Positions 17,345-28,183 of a DNA stretch of 64,000 nt are shown one piece after another. Source of the DNA: Methanosarcina thermophila TM-1 (GTDB taxonomy: Archaea; Halobacteriota; Methanosarcinia; Methanosarcinales; Methanosarcinaceae); assembly GCF_000969885.1 (NCBI RefSeq), contig NZ_CP009501.1, forward strand, positions 2,370,908 through 2,434,907. The letters are read 5' to 3'. Position 1 is the first letter of the stretch, and each line of letters begins with the position of its first letter. The notes beneath the pieces were generated by a model, which searched no databases, was not told where the DNA came from, and was given only the letters and a program-made list of their open reading frames with translations. Made by a program: the position numbers and the translations under genes.

Positions 17345-18823
17345 TCAGGTTCTGCAAACTTCACTCTTCCTGAGCCAGTCAATATCAGACTGGTAAAGGA
17401 GCCTGAGATCCTTGAGTCCCAGCTTCAGCATGGCAAGCCGGCTGACCCCCAGCCCCCATGCAAGGACAGGTTCTTTAATTCCTAAAGGCTCAGTAACTTC
17501 TTTTCTGAAAACGCCTGCACCTCCAAGTTCAATCCAACCCAGACCATCCACGTAAACCTCGGGTTCTACGCTCGGCTCGGTATATGGGAAGTATCCCGGG
17601 CGGAAACGAACTTCTTCGAATCCCATCCTGTGGTAGAATTCTGCAAGCAAACCCAGCAGGTCTGCAAAGGACATATCCTTGTCCATTACAACCCCTTCAA
17701 GCTGTTCGAACTCCGGGGTATGGGTAGGATCGATAGTTTCCCTGCGGTAAGCCCTGTCAATGCAGAAAGCTTTTACAGGCGGTTTGGGATTGTCAGCCAG
17801 ATATTTGATAGTGACGGCTGTTGTGTGTGTTCTCAGAACATTGCGTTCTGCAAGTTCCCTGTCCCAGACCCCACCCCAACCGCAGGAGTCAATATCTCCT
17901 CCGTATTCGTGCATTGCAGCTACCTTTTCGGTAAAGTCAGCTGGAAGCAGGCAGGTTGTATCAAGGTGGAATGTGTCCTGCATATCTCTTGCAGGGTGAT
18001 CCTGCGGCTGGAAAAGGGCGTCGAAGTTCCAGAAAGAACTCTGGATTATTCCGCCTTTAATCTCAGTAAAGCCCATTTCCAGGAAGATCTGGCGCATCTG
18101 CTCAATAAGGCGCCTGTAAGGATGAATTTTGGCACCGTAAAGAGGTTTTGGGATAATATCAAGACGGTAAGGCCTGAATTTTTTTCCCTTCCAGGCACCA
18201 CTTTTCAATAAGTCAGGTGTAAGCTGGGCAATTTCCTCTTCAAGCACAAGCCCCTGAGCTGCAAGTGCGCTCCCGGCATCAGTTATGGAAACAGTCCTTA
18301 ACTTTTCTTCGTGTTTTACGATAAGTTTGCGTTTGAGCAGGTCTTTTATTGTCCCTTCATCGGATGCAAGTTCTTCGAGCGTCTTTGCTTTGCCTGTGAA
18401 AGCTGCAAGAGTTTCCTCATCTTTTCCTGTATACACATTTCCCGATGGTACCATTATCCCGTTTTCAACCTTTGCCCATCCTTTTTTTACGAGCCAGCCT
18501 GTTGCAATTCCAACTATCTTCGGAGAGAAATGGCTTCTAAGTTCTTCAAGTGAGGTCGGAGCTTTGAGGGAGTCGATAATCTGGCGTTCGGGGAGCCCGT
18601 TTTTTGCGTATTCTTCCCCTTCCTTTGTAAGGGAATAACGTTCTACGACATTTTCGGAGATTGAAACCAGCCCTTTTTCTTCAAGCATGAAAGCTGCCTG
18701 CATTGCTGCATCTACCTGCAACCCCGATTTCTCCTCCAGTTTTTCGGGAGATGCGGACCCCAGGGCTTCAAGGGCAAGCAGGACTTTTTTCTCGTTGATT
18801 GTGAGGTTTTCCTGAACACTCAT
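17345..18823 (-). CDS. pheS: Phenylalanyl-tRNA synthetase alpha subunit
   Basis: Class II synthetase subunit (492 residues, the archaeal length) that charges tRNA-Phe as an alpha2beta2 enzyme. The N-terminal half holds winged-helix domains ([20 protein letters not shown]). The catalytic part has motif 2-like [20 protein letters not shown] and motif 3-like [17 protein letters not shown], with [13 protein letters not shown] between. Start ATG at 18823 ([15 protein letters not shown]). It lies immediately downstream of trpS on the same strand (64 bases), so the two are probably cotranscribed. The beta subunit gene is not in the window. Confidence 0.97.
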   Translation of the reverse strand: MSVQENLTINEKKVLLALEALGSASPEKLEEKSGLQVDAAMQAAFMLEEKGLVSISENVVERYSLTKEGEEYAKNGLPERQIIDSLKAPTSLEELRSHFSPKIVGIATGWLVKKGWAKVENGIMVPSGNVYTGKDEETLAAFTGKAKTLEELASDEGTIKDLLKRKLIVKHEEKLRTVSITDAGSALAAQGLVLEEEIAQLTPDLLKSGAWKGKKFRPYRLDIIPKPLYGAKIHPYRRLIEQMRQIFLEMGFTEIKGGIIQSSFWNFDALFQPQDHPARDMQDTFHLDTTCLLPADFTEKVAAMHEYGGDIDSCGWGGVWDRELAERNVLRTHTTAVTIKYLADNPKPPVKAFCIDRAYRRETIDPTHTPEFEQLEGVVMDKDMSFADLLGLLAEFYHRMGFEEVRFRPGYFPYTEPSVEPEVYVDGLGWIELGGAGVFRKEVTEPLGIKEPVLAWGLGVSRLAMLKLGLKDLRLLYQSDIDWLRKSEVCRT

Positions 18824-18887
18824 CTTATGATCACATCCTGAAATTCTGAAATCTTAAATCCAGTATTATAATTGAATCCTCTAAATT

Positions 18888-20363
18888 TTACTTTTTGTAA
18901 ATTATTCTGTATTCGTCAAGGTGCTCTCTTGCAAGCTCTCTCTTCTCCTGATGGTCTTTAAGGAACTCGGACATTTTTTCGGCTGCTAACTGCTTGCATG
19001 ACCCGCACATCCTGGTACCGGAGACACATTCCTGCCTGATTTCCAGCAACTCCTCATCGTCTCCAATCAGGTGGAAGAGCATTAATTCAAAGACCGAACA
19101 TTCTTCTGGTATTCCACCCAGCTTTTTCTGCTCTTCAAGAGTAACACGGCCTCCTGTTTTTGCCCTTTTTACCTTTTTTGCACCTTCCTTCGGGTCGTCA
19201 GTAAGAGCTATGTAACTGTCAGGAACACTGCTTGACATCTTTCCTCCCTGCAGTCCGCTCATAAAACGATGATAGGTAGATGCAGGAGGAATGAAGGCAT
19301 ATCCTCCGAATTCAGCGGCTATTTCGGCAACGATCTGCTCCAGTATTTTTCTGGTGAGTTTCCAGATTTTTCTGAAAACGAAGTACTTTTCGTACTCAGC
19401 GAATTCAGGTGGCTTTGTGTTTTCCATAAACCTGGAGACACTTTCGATTTCAGCCAGATACTGGCTTTTTCTATCAGCTTTTCTGACCTCTGAGACCAGC
19501 CTCATAAGGAATGGGTAGTCAGGAGTCTGGAGTACATCAATATGTTCTTCATAGAGTTTAACTTTTCCAGGAATGCGTTTTTTGAGTTCCTGTAAGGCTT
19601 CCTTAGGAGCTCCTTTTCCCCTGACACTGAAATATTTCCATCCGTTTGTGTTTTCTCTTTCTTCAATCCTGAACATATTCATTTTGCCTGCAAGTCCCCT
19701 TGTAAGGCGAAGGTGAGGATCCTGGTCTGGACCAACAGGAACTACAACCGGTTTTGGACCTCCGAATTCTTCAAGCTGGGGCTGGAGGATATCAGCAGCC
19801 TGGGTTGCCACACTGATCATATGAGAGAGGTTAGTTTCTCCTGAAAATCCATAAATTGCGCTGAGTTCTGAGAAATTTACCTTGACCCCGAGTTCAAATG
19901 CCAGGTCTTTAACGCTTTCACAGCCTGACTGGAAATAAATAAGGCCATCTGGCTTGAAACCGAGAGCGATCAGGCTTAATATGTATTCATCTATCCCGAT
20001 TTCCCTGCATTTCTGCCAGGAAAATCCGCGTACTGAGAAAGCCTCTCTATCCGCAATCCCCACAAAAGCAGATGCTCCCATTTGCTGGTGCCAGATTATC
20101 TGATCCATAACCATCTTGTGTCCGAGATGAACTTTTCCGGAGGGCATAAACCCATCCATTACGGAAAATGGGGCACCTGTTCTCATGGCCTCTACAATCT
20201 GCTCGTAATCCCGGTGCCCGAAGATGACCCTTCTCCGCATATACGTGCTGGGGGAAGGAACTTCCGGAAGAATCTCATCAAAAGGAGAAATCCCGAATTC
20301 TTCGAATAACTTGGAATAGTCAGTAATGTCGCTTGAGCTCCAGGGGTCAAGTGTATTAGTCAT
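18888..20363 (-). CDS. trpS: Tryptophanyl-tRNA synthetase
   Basis: Class I synthetase, 491 residues, of archaeal/eukaryotic type. The HIGH-like signature is [15 protein letters not shown] (near residue 75) and the KMSKS-like loop is [11 protein letters not shown] (near residue 375). [16 protein letters not shown] is the conserved tRNA/Trp pocket segment. A C-terminal tail carries [11 protein letters not shown]. Start ATG at 20363 ([12 protein letters not shown]). It precedes pheS on the same strand. Confidence 0.97.
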   Translation of the reverse strand: MTNTLDPWSSSDITDYSKLFEEFGISPFDEILPEVPSPSTYMRRRVIFGHRDYEQIVEAMRTGAPFSVMDGFMPSGKVHLGHKMVMDQIIWHQQMGASAFVGIADREAFSVRGFSWQKCREIGIDEYILSLIALGFKPDGLIYFQSGCESVKDLAFELGVKVNFSELSAIYGFSGETNLSHMISVATQAADILQPQLEEFGGPKPVVVPVGPDQDPHLRLTRGLAGKMNMFRIEERENTNGWKYFSVRGKGAPKEALQELKKRIPGKVKLYEEHIDVLQTPDYPFLMRLVSEVRKADRKSQYLAEIESVSRFMENTKPPEFAEYEKYFVFRKIWKLTRKILEQIVAEIAAEFGGYAFIPPASTYHRFMSGLQGGKMSSSVPDSYIALTDDPKEGAKKVKRAKTGGRVTLEEQKKLGGIPEECSVFELMLFHLIGDDEELLEIRQECVSGTRMCGSCKQLAAEKMSEFLKDHQEKRELAREHLDEYRIIYKK

Positions 20364-20649
20364 GAAAATCCCTCATTACTGCCGTCTTATGAAGAATAAG
20401 CTTCAGAAGACAGCCTTTTTTTGTTGAAAACAATTAAAGGTATGACACAGTTACAACTAATCTGTTCTTTAAAAATACCTGCTTATATGTAAATGTTTAT
20501 CTCCAGGCAGGTAATTTCAGGCTGATACCGACGCTCCAGTGGCAATCTGCTTTCAATTTTCCTGGCTTATAGCCCAGCTGAAAAAAACTAAAAGGAAACT
20601 AAATGTTCCAGAGAGAAAGCGGTAAAGAGATAACGACAGATTATCAATT

Positions 20650-21876
20650 TCATCTTATATAGACTTTCTCAAAAGGATACGGCAGTTTTGCTCCTTCAGG
20701 AATTCTGTCAACAAACTCCAGAAATTCCGGGTCATGCATAGGACTCAGGATTTTCTGTTTCTGGAAGTAAGGGTAACTCCGAATTTTCTGCCAGGCATCT
20801 TTTAAGGATTCTTCTTTTATATTCCCGAAACTGAAAGGCGGATAAGGACCAGGTTTTACGTCTCCATCTGCTGTTATATGCATCCAGCGCCTGCCTTCCA
20901 TTGCGCCCAGCATCTGTCCTTCAAAGTAAGTATTCGCAAACATACGTGGACCGTTTGAACTGGCGTTTATTCTTTGATACATATCAAGAATGGTTTTTCT
21001 GTCTTTATCTGTAATTACAGGCTCCTTACCACTTTTTGGCATTGCTTCCCATACAGAAAATTCATGTACTCCAAGTTGCGATGCAAGGGAGTAAAGAGCA
21101 GACAGCTCCTCAAGGTTTGAGGGAGAAACATGTGTTGTCATCACAACCATAATCCCGGCTTCAAGTGCAAGTTTTATTGCAGAGACTGCTCTATAATATG
21201 CTCCTTTGGATTTTCGGACAGCATCATGTTTCTCAGGGTCAGTGGAATAAATTCCCACCATAAGGGAATGGAGCCCTGCTTCTTTCAGGCGGAAAGCAGT
21301 TTCTTTTGTAAAATCCGTGCCCCAGGTTGAACAGTTTACTATAGCCCGCTTCTTATCCACATACCTGATTAGCTCAAATATTTCTCCGCGCAGCAGGGGG
21401 TCATTCTCGGTAAATGTGATAATGAAAGTACCGTAGTCAAGGGCTTCATCTATTATTCTCTTTACAGTGTTTGCATCCAGTTCGTCTGTAACCGTCCCTG
21501 GCGGATATCTCGAACTATTCTGGCGGGTAAGTTCGATGGACACAGTTTCAGGAATGTATCTCCCAAGAGCAATCTGTATCTCCGCAAAAATAAGACGTGT
21601 GAAGACCGGACCTGGTATAGGTGGGAGCCAGGCTGAGGGAATGACTTTGTCCTCCTCTATAAGGGCTAGCTTTTCCTCTTTCAGGCGGGAATTGATTTTT
21701 TTCAGAATGGGGCTACAGGCTGCTTTCAGAGTCCCGCTTGCTGACAACTCTAAGCTTTCTCCTGCTTGCCGAAGTTTCACTGACAGCCCGGGCATTGAAA
21801 GAATTTCTATATTTCTTTCCTTTGCTGAAATATCTTTCAATGAGACCTCCGATGCATTCTTTTCTTCAGAAGTCAT
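20650..21876 (-). CDS. Radical-SAM-fold protein that lacks the cluster cysteines
   Basis: A 408-residue protein that follows a radical SAM/SPASM enzyme from end to end: VSIELTRQNSSRYPPG where such enzymes have the cluster loop, TFIITFTENDPLLRGEIFEL where TGGEPLLR is usual, LKEAGLHSLMVGIYSTDPEK, then a SPASM-like ITADGDVKPGPYPPFSFGNI. The three cysteines of CxxxCxxC are Asn, Tyr and Gly, the GGE motif is END, and the SPASM Cys in VKPCP is Gly. Only two cysteines remain (near residues 55 and 188). It therefore cannot bind the usual [4Fe-4S] cluster there. The frame is intact and full-length, so it looks like a maintained pseudoenzyme rather than decay. Confidence 0.8.
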   Translation of the reverse strand: MTSEEKNASEVSLKDISAKERNIEILSMPGLSVKLRQAGESLELSASGTLKAACSPILKKINSRLKEEKLALIEEDKVIPSAWLPPIPGPVFTRLIFAEIQIALGRYIPETVSIELTRQNSSRYPPGTVTDELDANTVKRIIDEALDYGTFIITFTENDPLLRGEIFELIRYVDKKRAIVNCSTWGTDFTKETAFRLKEAGLHSLMVGIYSTDPEKHDAVRKSKGAYYRAVSAIKLALEAGIMVVMTTHVSPSNLEELSALYSLASQLGVHEFSVWEAMPKSGKEPVITDKDRKTILDMYQRINASSNGPRMFANTYFEGQMLGAMEGRRWMHITADGDVKPGPYPPFSFGNIKEESLKDAWQKIRSYPYFQKQKILSPMHDPEFLEFVDRIPEGAKLPYPFEKVYIR

Positions 21877-21889
21877 TTATCCTCACCGC

Positions 21890-22030
21890 AAACCTTCTCA
21901 AAAAGCTGCTTGACCACAAGCCTTTTCAAAAAACTGCTTGAGCGCAAACTATTTGGAAAAAAGTTTGATCAAAAATCAGCGTGACGATATGATCGACCGG
22001 TGCAACGGTCGCGGTTCAATGGTTGAATTT
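21890..22030. repeat. Dispersed intergenic repeat, copy 2 of 3
   Basis: The core at 21936-21977 matches 1001-1042 and 62522-62563. A partial extra copy of the left part (CTGCTTGACCACAAGCC) precedes it. The right flank CCGGTGCAACGGTCGCGG resembles the flank of copy 1. It lies between the radical-SAM-like gene and the aIF2-beta gene. Confidence 0.7.
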
Positions 22031-22115
22031 AAGCTGCCCGGGCATGAAAACGAATGTAATCGGCCTGAGCTGCTTAAGTATTTAAAGTGCTTACTTAAAA
22101 AATAAGCTTTAAACC

Positions 22116-22724
22116 TCAGACCCTTTCCGAGAAGGCGAGGTTTCCGCTGATTTTCTTGATTTTTATTTTGACCACGTCGCCTTTTGCGGCTCCGGGCACG
22201 AAAACCGTATACTTATCGATCTTTGCTATACCGTCACCTTTGGACCCGACAGCATCGACCCGGAGTTCATAGGTTCCGCCTTCTTCGATGGCATCCCTGA
22301 CAACCACATTACTTACCTTTCTCTTCTTGACAGGTCTGTGAGCCCCGCAAGCAGAACATCTCAGGACAAGTACTCTTTCCACCTTGACAAGCTGGGTGTC
22401 CGGACGTCCGCATTCCGAACACGTAACATATTCGTCCACATAAGCCTGAATGTTATCTGCAATCTGGGCTCTCGTAAACCTTCCCTGGAAGACTGCGCGT
22501 GTGCCTTCTATTTTCCCTGCAGTCCCCAGTTCCCTTGTGAGATATTTCATCAGGTGATCAGGGTCCCGGTTAAGGATATCTGCAATATTTCCGAAGTTTT
22601 CCAGAATTGTGGTCTTGCCTTCAGAGAAGAGTCTGGGTTCAGGGATTACGAATCGAGCATCCGTAGTCTCGGTTTCAGGCATTTTTGCCATTGCACGATT
22701 TAAAAGCTCTTCGTAATCGTACAT
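22116..22724 (-). CDS. Translation initiation factor aIF2 beta subunit with a C-terminal TRAM domain
   Basis: The beta subunit of the archaeal eIF2-like complex that delivers initiator Met-tRNA. Residues 1-140 are the aIF2-beta fold ending in the zinc ribbon [13 protein letters not shown]...[11 protein letters not shown] (CxxC...CxxC). Residues 145-202 ([20 protein letters not shown] then [18 protein letters not shown]) are a TRAM RNA-binding domain, a fusion known in methanosarcinal and related archaea. Start ATG 22724. It sits between L10e and a dispersed repeat on the same strand as L10e. Confidence 0.95.
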   Translation of the reverse strand: MYDYEELLNRAMAKMPETETTDARFVIPEPRLFSEGKTTILENFGNIADILNRDPDHLMKYLTRELGTAGKIEGTRAVFQGRFTRAQIADNIQAYVDEYVTCSECGRPDTQLVKVERVLVLRCSACGAHRPVKKRKVSNVVVRDAIEEGGTYELRVDAVGSKGDGIAKIDKYTVFVPGAAKGDVVKIKIKKISGNLAFSERV

Positions 22725-22756
22725 ATTATACTCCTTTTATGTTAACAATTAACTGA

Positions 22757-23644
<888 letters not shown>

Positions 23645-24778
23645 CTAGTGGTTTATAAATTTAATTGATGATCCCGGATATTTTTCAAAAAATCCTGCAA
23701 GCAGCCCAAAACAACCTGATAGCATCATGCTTCCAAAAGGCGCGGCAAAGTGCAGCTTATTTGAGATCTCCTTCCTGAGTTCCGATTCTGAGAGCTTTTC
23801 AAGCATTTGCCTTTTTGGACCGGTAACCATTATAGATCTAACCTGCTCAAAGCCTACCGCTTCTTTTATATATGCACCATGTCCTCCATCCTCAAATACT
23901 TCATCAAAATCAAGGCTTCCGTCGGCAAGCTTTATTATATAATCCTGAAGTTTTTCCGGGTTCATACTGGAACTGTGGTGCTCAAAAAGTGCAGTTATCC
24001 TGTTTTCAAGCACAAGGGCTCCCAAAGTATGCCCATTTCCTATATTGACCACGATTGAAGGCTGGAGTGCGGCGGGGTCGGTAAGAGCTCCGAAAATAGC
24101 TGCAGGACCGGTGTCCATGAAGACAGAGCGGATTTCAGGGTTTCCTACGGATTTTAGAAGAGAATCTGCTTGAGCCTTCATTCGCGTAAAAGCCTCGGGA
24201 ATCTCTTCGGGCGTAAATACAAAATTCTTTAGCTTGCCTCCCCTGTCAATAAATTCCCTGAAAAGTTCAAAACGGTAAACCCTGTTACTTTTCTCAGGGG
24301 CATTTCCGTGATCCTGCACTGCTACAGCATAGTTTTCAGGCATGGAAACGTCAAAAGCTGAAAGTGCAGATGAAACGGATTTCGGATTGAAGTCCTGCAT
24401 AACAATATTTACTTTATCTTTCTTTGCTTTTCCTTCGCAAGTAAGCTGCTTTGCCTCCTCTTCCGAGACAATCTGGATTCCAAAAGCCTTTATCTTCTCA
24501 ATACTATCGTGGATAGTTAAAGCAGCCTTTTCAGTAGCATATACCGGAAAGCCTGCCTTCAGATGGGTTCTGACAGCAAACGCAGAAGGTCCCCCACCCA
24601 TTATGTTTCCGGTAAGCACTATTGCTTTTCTTTCTCTGGTAGCTTTCTTAATTCTCTCTGCAATAATCCTGGTCGGAGCAGGCATGACCATAAGCAGGCT
24701 GTTTTCCGGCTCTTTTTCCGAATCAAAAAGCAGGATATCCTGTGTCCCTGTTCCTATATCTGCTGCAAGTATGCGCAT
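23645..24778 (-). CDS. DUF1786 family ASKHA-fold protein
   Basis: 377 residues with an N-terminal phosphate-1-type loop MRILAADIGTGTQDILLFDS and a second ATPase-like loop FMDTGPAAIFGALTD near residue 210, followed by PSIVVNIGNGHTLGALVLEN. This is the actin/Hsp70/sugar-kinase fold of DUF1786, found in methanogens and some clostridia. The substrate is unknown; it is sometimes annotated as a pyruvate formate-lyase-activating-like protein without evidence. Start ATG 24778. It is divergent from moaB with a 158-base shared promoter region. Confidence 0.8.
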   Translation of the reverse strand: MRILAADIGTGTQDILLFDSEKEPENSLLMVMPAPTRIIAERIKKATRERKAIVLTGNIMGGGPSAFAVRTHLKAGFPVYATEKAALTIHDSIEKIKAFGIQIVSEEEAKQLTCEGKAKKDKVNIVMQDFNPKSVSSALSAFDVSMPENYAVAVQDHGNAPEKSNRVYRFELFREFIDRGGKLKNFVFTPEEIPEAFTRMKAQADSLLKSVGNPEIRSVFMDTGPAAIFGALTDPAALQPSIVVNIGNGHTLGALVLENRITALFEHHSSSMNPEKLQDYIIKLADGSLDFDEVFEDGGHGAYIKEAVGFEQVRSIMVTGPKRQMLEKLSESELRKEISNKLHFAAPFGSMMLSGCFGLLAGFFEKYPGSSIKFINH

Positions 24779-24936
24779 ACCTGTGCATTGGCTGATAAGA
24801 TATTAAAATATAGGCAGGTTAGTAGAAGTAAACATGAGACTGGATAACAGGAACATATAAACAGAAATCCGGATAAAATAGAATTCAGATAATAAAAAGC
24901 CGGATAAAAGGAACAAAAATTGAGAGTGTTATTTTC

Positions 24937-25476
24937 ATGAAAGAATCCATCCCGGAAATCCACAAGAAAGAAGCAAAAAGATCCTTTTCTTTTGCCCTGA
25001 TTACAATTTCTACCTCCAGGTATGAAAAGTACGGAGACTCTACTTCGCCTGAGGAAGCCGAAGATCTTTCAGGAAAGGCTATGAAAGAGCTTCTTGAAGC
25101 GGCTAACCATGAAGTTATATTCTACAGGCTCATTCCCGATGGAAAAATCCCGATTATAGAAGCTGTGCTTTTCGCTCTTGAAAGTCCCGCAGATATCGTA
25201 ATTACAAGCGGAGGCACTGGGCTTGCACCAAAAGACCTTACAATCGAGTCGATAACTCCTTTTTTTGAGAAGGAACTCCCAGGCTTTGGAGAATTGTTCA
25301 GGTACAAAAGCCTTGAAGACATAGGGACATCCGTAATCCTTACAAGAGCCTCAGCAGGTGTAATTAAAGGAAAAGCAGTATTCTGCCTGCCGGGTTCGCC
25401 AAATGCTGTAAGACTGGCTCTCTCCGAGATCATAATTCCCGAAGCAGGTCATATTGTCAGGCATGTAAGGGAATAA
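24937..25476 (+). CDS. moaB: Molybdopterin adenylyltransferase-type MoaB/Mog protein
   Basis: A 179-residue MoaB protein of the molybdenum/tungsten cofactor pathway that adenylylates molybdopterin before metal insertion. It has SFALITISTSRYEKYGD at the N-terminus, IVITSGGTGLAPKDLTIES (TSGGTG, the MPT-binding loop) near residue 90, and VFCLPGSPNAVRLALSEI (LPGSPxAV) near residue 145. Methanogens need the cofactor for formylmethanofuran dehydrogenase. Transcribed alone, divergent from the DUF1786 gene. Confidence 0.94.
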   Translation: MKESIPEIHKKEAKRSFSFALITISTSRYEKYGDSTSPEEAEDLSGKAMKELLEAANHEVIFYRLIPDGKIPIIEAVLFALESPADIVITSGGTGLAPKDLTIESITPFFEKELPGFGELFRYKSLEDIGTSVILTRASAGVIKGKAVFCLPGSPNAVRLALSEIIIPEAGHIVRHVRE

Positions 25477-25563
25477 GCTTCCCTTTTTGTCATGCTCTTT
25501 CTAATGCGTTTTTGCATTTTTTTCTTTTTATTACTTTTCCTTATATTTTCATAAACTGGCGGA

Positions 25564-25815
25564 TCAATACCTAACATAAATATGGTTAGCGATTTCCCTG
25601 TCAACGGCATACCTTGTCTGGTCAACCTCAAATAGGTATGACGGAGACCGCCGGAGCAAAGTAACGGGCATGCCTGGCAGAATGCCCATTGATACGAGTT
25701 TCTGCAGGATGCCGGGGTTTTTAGTCTCAAGATGTGAGATTTTACCGGTTTTTCTGGGTTCCATTGTGCAGAGTGTTGTAGTTTTCAGGGTAGGATGTGC
25801 ATTTTTTGTTACCAT
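25564..25815 (-). CDS. feoA: FeoA ferrous-iron transport accessory protein
   Basis: An 83-residue SH3-like FeoA protein that assists FeoB. Typical FeoA features are LQKLVSMGILPGMPVTLLRR in the middle and YLFEVDQTRYAVDREIANHI at the C-terminus. The ATG (25813-25815) overlaps the stop of the preceding zinc-ribbon gene, so the three feo genes are translationally linked. It is the last gene of the feoB operon; in many bacteria feoA comes first. Confidence 0.92.
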   Translation of the reverse strand: MVTKNAHPTLKTTTLCTMEPRKTGKISHLETKNPGILQKLVSMGILPGMPVTLLRRSPSYLFEVDQTRYAVDREIANHIYVRY

Positions 25816-25976
25816 TTGAATAGCTTCCTTATGGATTGTATTATCTTTGCTTCTTTTACAAGTTCGTATCCGCAGTTAGGACAGCACTGCTTGTTGCAGT
25901 TGTGAAGCTTTCCGCAGCCGGTACATTTTGCTTCATCAGCTTTTTCAAATTCATTTCCGCAAAGGGGACATTTCAC
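25809..25976 (-). CDS. 55-residue zinc-ribbon protein between feoB and feoA
   Basis: Starts at GTG 25976, which overlaps the feoB stop (GTGA), and ends at TAA 25809, which overlaps the feoA ATG. The sequence KCPLCGNEFEKADEAKCTGC then GKLHNCNKQCCPNCGYELVK has CxxC pairs at the N-terminus, in the middle and before the C-terminus (nine Cys in total), like a double zinc ribbon or Fe-S knuckle. A basic tail KIIQSIRKLFKW follows. Double overlap shows it is a real operon member. By position it could play the part of FeoC, but it has no winged helix, so that is inference. Confidence 0.75.
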   Translation of the reverse strand: MKCPLCGNEFEKADEAKCTGCGKLHNCNKQCCPNCGYELVKEAKIIQSIRKLFKW

Positions 25977-28135
25977 AGGTTCACTCCCAGCGCGGTCAGT
26001 AAAGTATTTACAATAAAGCCTGTGAGAAACGCAAACGGGAAAATGAATCCTGAGATTACAAGGGCTGTTTTCAATCCTCTCTCTTTTATTGTCATCATGA
26101 ACTGAGCTATGCAGGGCATAAAGAGGGTCAAAGTAACGGCTGCAACTAAAAGCTGCAAACCTGTCAGCAGTCCTGAATCATGCATTCCGTAAAGTCCGGC
26201 TGCTCCGAAATCTCTCCTGAAGAAGCCGAAGAGAAAAACATCAGCCGCATTGGGGGGCAAGCCAATCCAGACTGTCGGGTATTCCATTACTTTTAAGGCA
26301 AGGTCAAAAATGCCTGTCAATCTTCCTATCCAGATCAGAATACTTGCCACAACAAAAAGGGGCAGGACTTCAAGGAAGTACCAGTGCATCCTTGAGTAAG
26401 TTTTTACCAGTATATTCGAGAGTTTTGGACGCCTTAGAGGAGGCATTTCAAGTATGAATGTAGGAGCATCTCCTGGAAGGATTCTTGAAGCCAGGTAGCC
26501 TATCAGTATAAATTCAAGCACAATAACACCTGCCCATACAGACAATCCTCTGGGGTTTCCTGAGAGGATTGAAAGGATTATGCCCAGCTGTGCTGAGCAA
26601 GGAATTGCAAGTGCCAGCAAGATATTTGCAATAAGCCTTTCCCTTTTAGTTTCAAGGGTTCTGGTGACCATAGTAGCCATTGTGGAGCAGCCAAATCCAA
26701 GCACCATAGGAATTACTGCCCTTCCGCTGAGTCCTATTTTTTTGAACATGCCGTCCAGAAGCAGGCTAAGCCTGGGCAGATATCCGGTGTCCTCAATAAT
26801 GGAGAATACCAGGAAAAAGGCTCCAACTATGGGAAGTATGAGAGCTATTGCGTATGTTACTGCCTGGGTGAAAATACCATATTCTCCCACAAAGAGATCC
26901 TGCAAAGCAGGATAGGGTACAAGCGACACAAACCTGGCAGTCACCAGCGGATTTATATATTGCCCAAATAACGTGTTTTCCAGGAAATCAACAACAGTTC
27001 CAGCTGCAAAGACACCTACAAACTGGTAGAACCCGAGGTACAGAATTAAAAATAAAACGGGTATCCCGAATACAGGATGGATAAGAATGCTATCTATTTT
27101 CTCGGAGAAACCAGGGTTTTTCTTCGTAGTTTCTGTCTTTTTACCCGTTCTTATTCCTGCTTTCTCGCTGCTTCTCTCTGTCCCCGCTATTCCGGTTTTT
27201 CCGAGAGTTTTTCTCTTCGTCCTGTCAGGCATTTCCATTACCTGTTCCACGATTTCGTTCACACGTTCCTGGCGTTTCAGAGTGAACAGGTAGGAAAGAG
27301 GGACTGCCGCTGCCTTTGAAGCTGCTTCTACAAGTTTACGGATTTTTTCATTATTTTTTACACTGCCTGCTTTCCCATATTCAGGCGATTTTTCAGCCCT
27401 GAGGAGGTATTCAAGAGCTGTTCTGTCTTTCTGGAGCAACAGAAGTGAGAAAGCTCTCTTTGAGATTCTGAATTCTTTTGCAGGACCAAGTAAATTTTCG
27501 ACACTCTCAATGTATGGCTCAATTTCTGTTCCATAATCAAGTTTCTGGAATTTTTGGATACCCGGGGTATTGTTCCCGGGGACAAATTCTGATATTGCGG
27601 TCTTAAGTTCATCTATCCCTTTCCCCTCGCTTGAAACTGTTCCGATAACTGGAATTCCCAGAAGTCGGCTGAGTTCAGGTATATCGATTTCAATTCCCCT
27701 TTCTTCAGCCTCGTCCATCATGTTTAGAACAAGGATGAGAGGAAGCCCGGCTTCAAGAAGCTGCAAGGTGAAGGAGAGCATGCGCCTGAGATTCCTGGCA
27801 TCTACCACATGGAGGTAAACCAGAGGGGTTTCCTCAAAAATTAAAAGCTGGGAAACCCTTTCTTCCTCACTTACGGGAAGTAAAGAATACATTCCTGGCG
27901 TGTCAATGATTTCATACTCCCTTTCTCCTATCTTTGACTTCCCACGGCTGATTTCGACTGAAGTTCCTGGATAATTGGAAACCAGTGTATAGCTTCCGGA
28001 AAGAGCATTAAAAAGGCTGCTTTTCCCAACGTTAGGACTGCCAACAAGCACAATTTTCGGAAGCCCTTTTCCTGGAACGCATCCCCTGCTTCCATGGCAA
28101 CACTCTCCATCAGGGCAGATGACTGGGAGTTTCAT
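25973..28135 (-). CDS. feoB: FeoB ferrous-iron transporter with a Cys-rich N-terminus
   Basis: A 720-residue GTPase-coupled Fe(II) importer. The N-terminus MKLPVICPDGECCHGSRGC carries five cysteines before the GTPase domain. G1 is GSPNVGKSSLFNALSG, G3 DTPGMYSL, G4 NMMDEAEE. A helical linker near residues 260-340 ends in a basic, low-complexity stretch (AGIRTGKKTETTKKNPGFS). The membrane part has the Gate motifs PMVLGFGCSTMATMVTRTLE and AIPCSAQLGIILSILSG. Two DtxR-like operators lie just upstream (28152-28197), so iron repression is likely. Confidence 0.95.
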   Translation of the reverse strand: MKLPVICPDGECCHGSRGCVPGKGLPKIVLVGSPNVGKSSLFNALSGSYTLVSNYPGTSVEISRGKSKIGEREYEIIDTPGMYSLLPVSEEERVSQLLIFEETPLVYLHVVDARNLRRMLSFTLQLLEAGLPLILVLNMMDEAEERGIEIDIPELSRLLGIPVIGTVSSEGKGIDELKTAISEFVPGNNTPGIQKFQKLDYGTEIEPYIESVENLLGPAKEFRISKRAFSLLLLQKDRTALEYLLRAEKSPEYGKAGSVKNNEKIRKLVEAASKAAAVPLSYLFTLKRQERVNEIVEQVMEMPDRTKRKTLGKTGIAGTERSSEKAGIRTGKKTETTKKNPGFSEKIDSILIHPVFGIPVLFLILYLGFYQFVGVFAAGTVVDFLENTLFGQYINPLVTARFVSLVPYPALQDLFVGEYGIFTQAVTYAIALILPIVGAFFLVFSIIEDTGYLPRLSLLLDGMFKKIGLSGRAVIPMVLGFGCSTMATMVTRTLETKRERLIANILLALAIPCSAQLGIILSILSGNPRGLSVWAGVIVLEFILIGYLASRILPGDAPTFILEMPPLRRPKLSNILVKTYSRMHWYFLEVLPLFVVASILIWIGRLTGIFDLALKVMEYPTVWIGLPPNAADVFLFGFFRRDFGAAGLYGMHDSGLLTGLQLLVAAVTLTLFMPCIAQFMMTIKERGLKTALVISGFIFPFAFLTGFIVNTLLTALGVNL

Positions 28136-28151
28136 ATTTTCACGCTCATTT

Positions 28152-28165
28152 TTAGGTGAACCTAA
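28152..28165. promoter_or_regulatory. DtxR/IdeR-like operator 1 upstream of feoB
   Basis: TTAGGTGAACCTAA: perfect inverted TTAGGT/ACCTAA half sites with a two-base centre, 17 bases upstream of the feoB start. The form matches iron-responsive DtxR-family boxes. The regulator gene is not in the window. Confidence 0.75.
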
Positions 28166-28183
28166 TTTCAGATTTATTCATAT

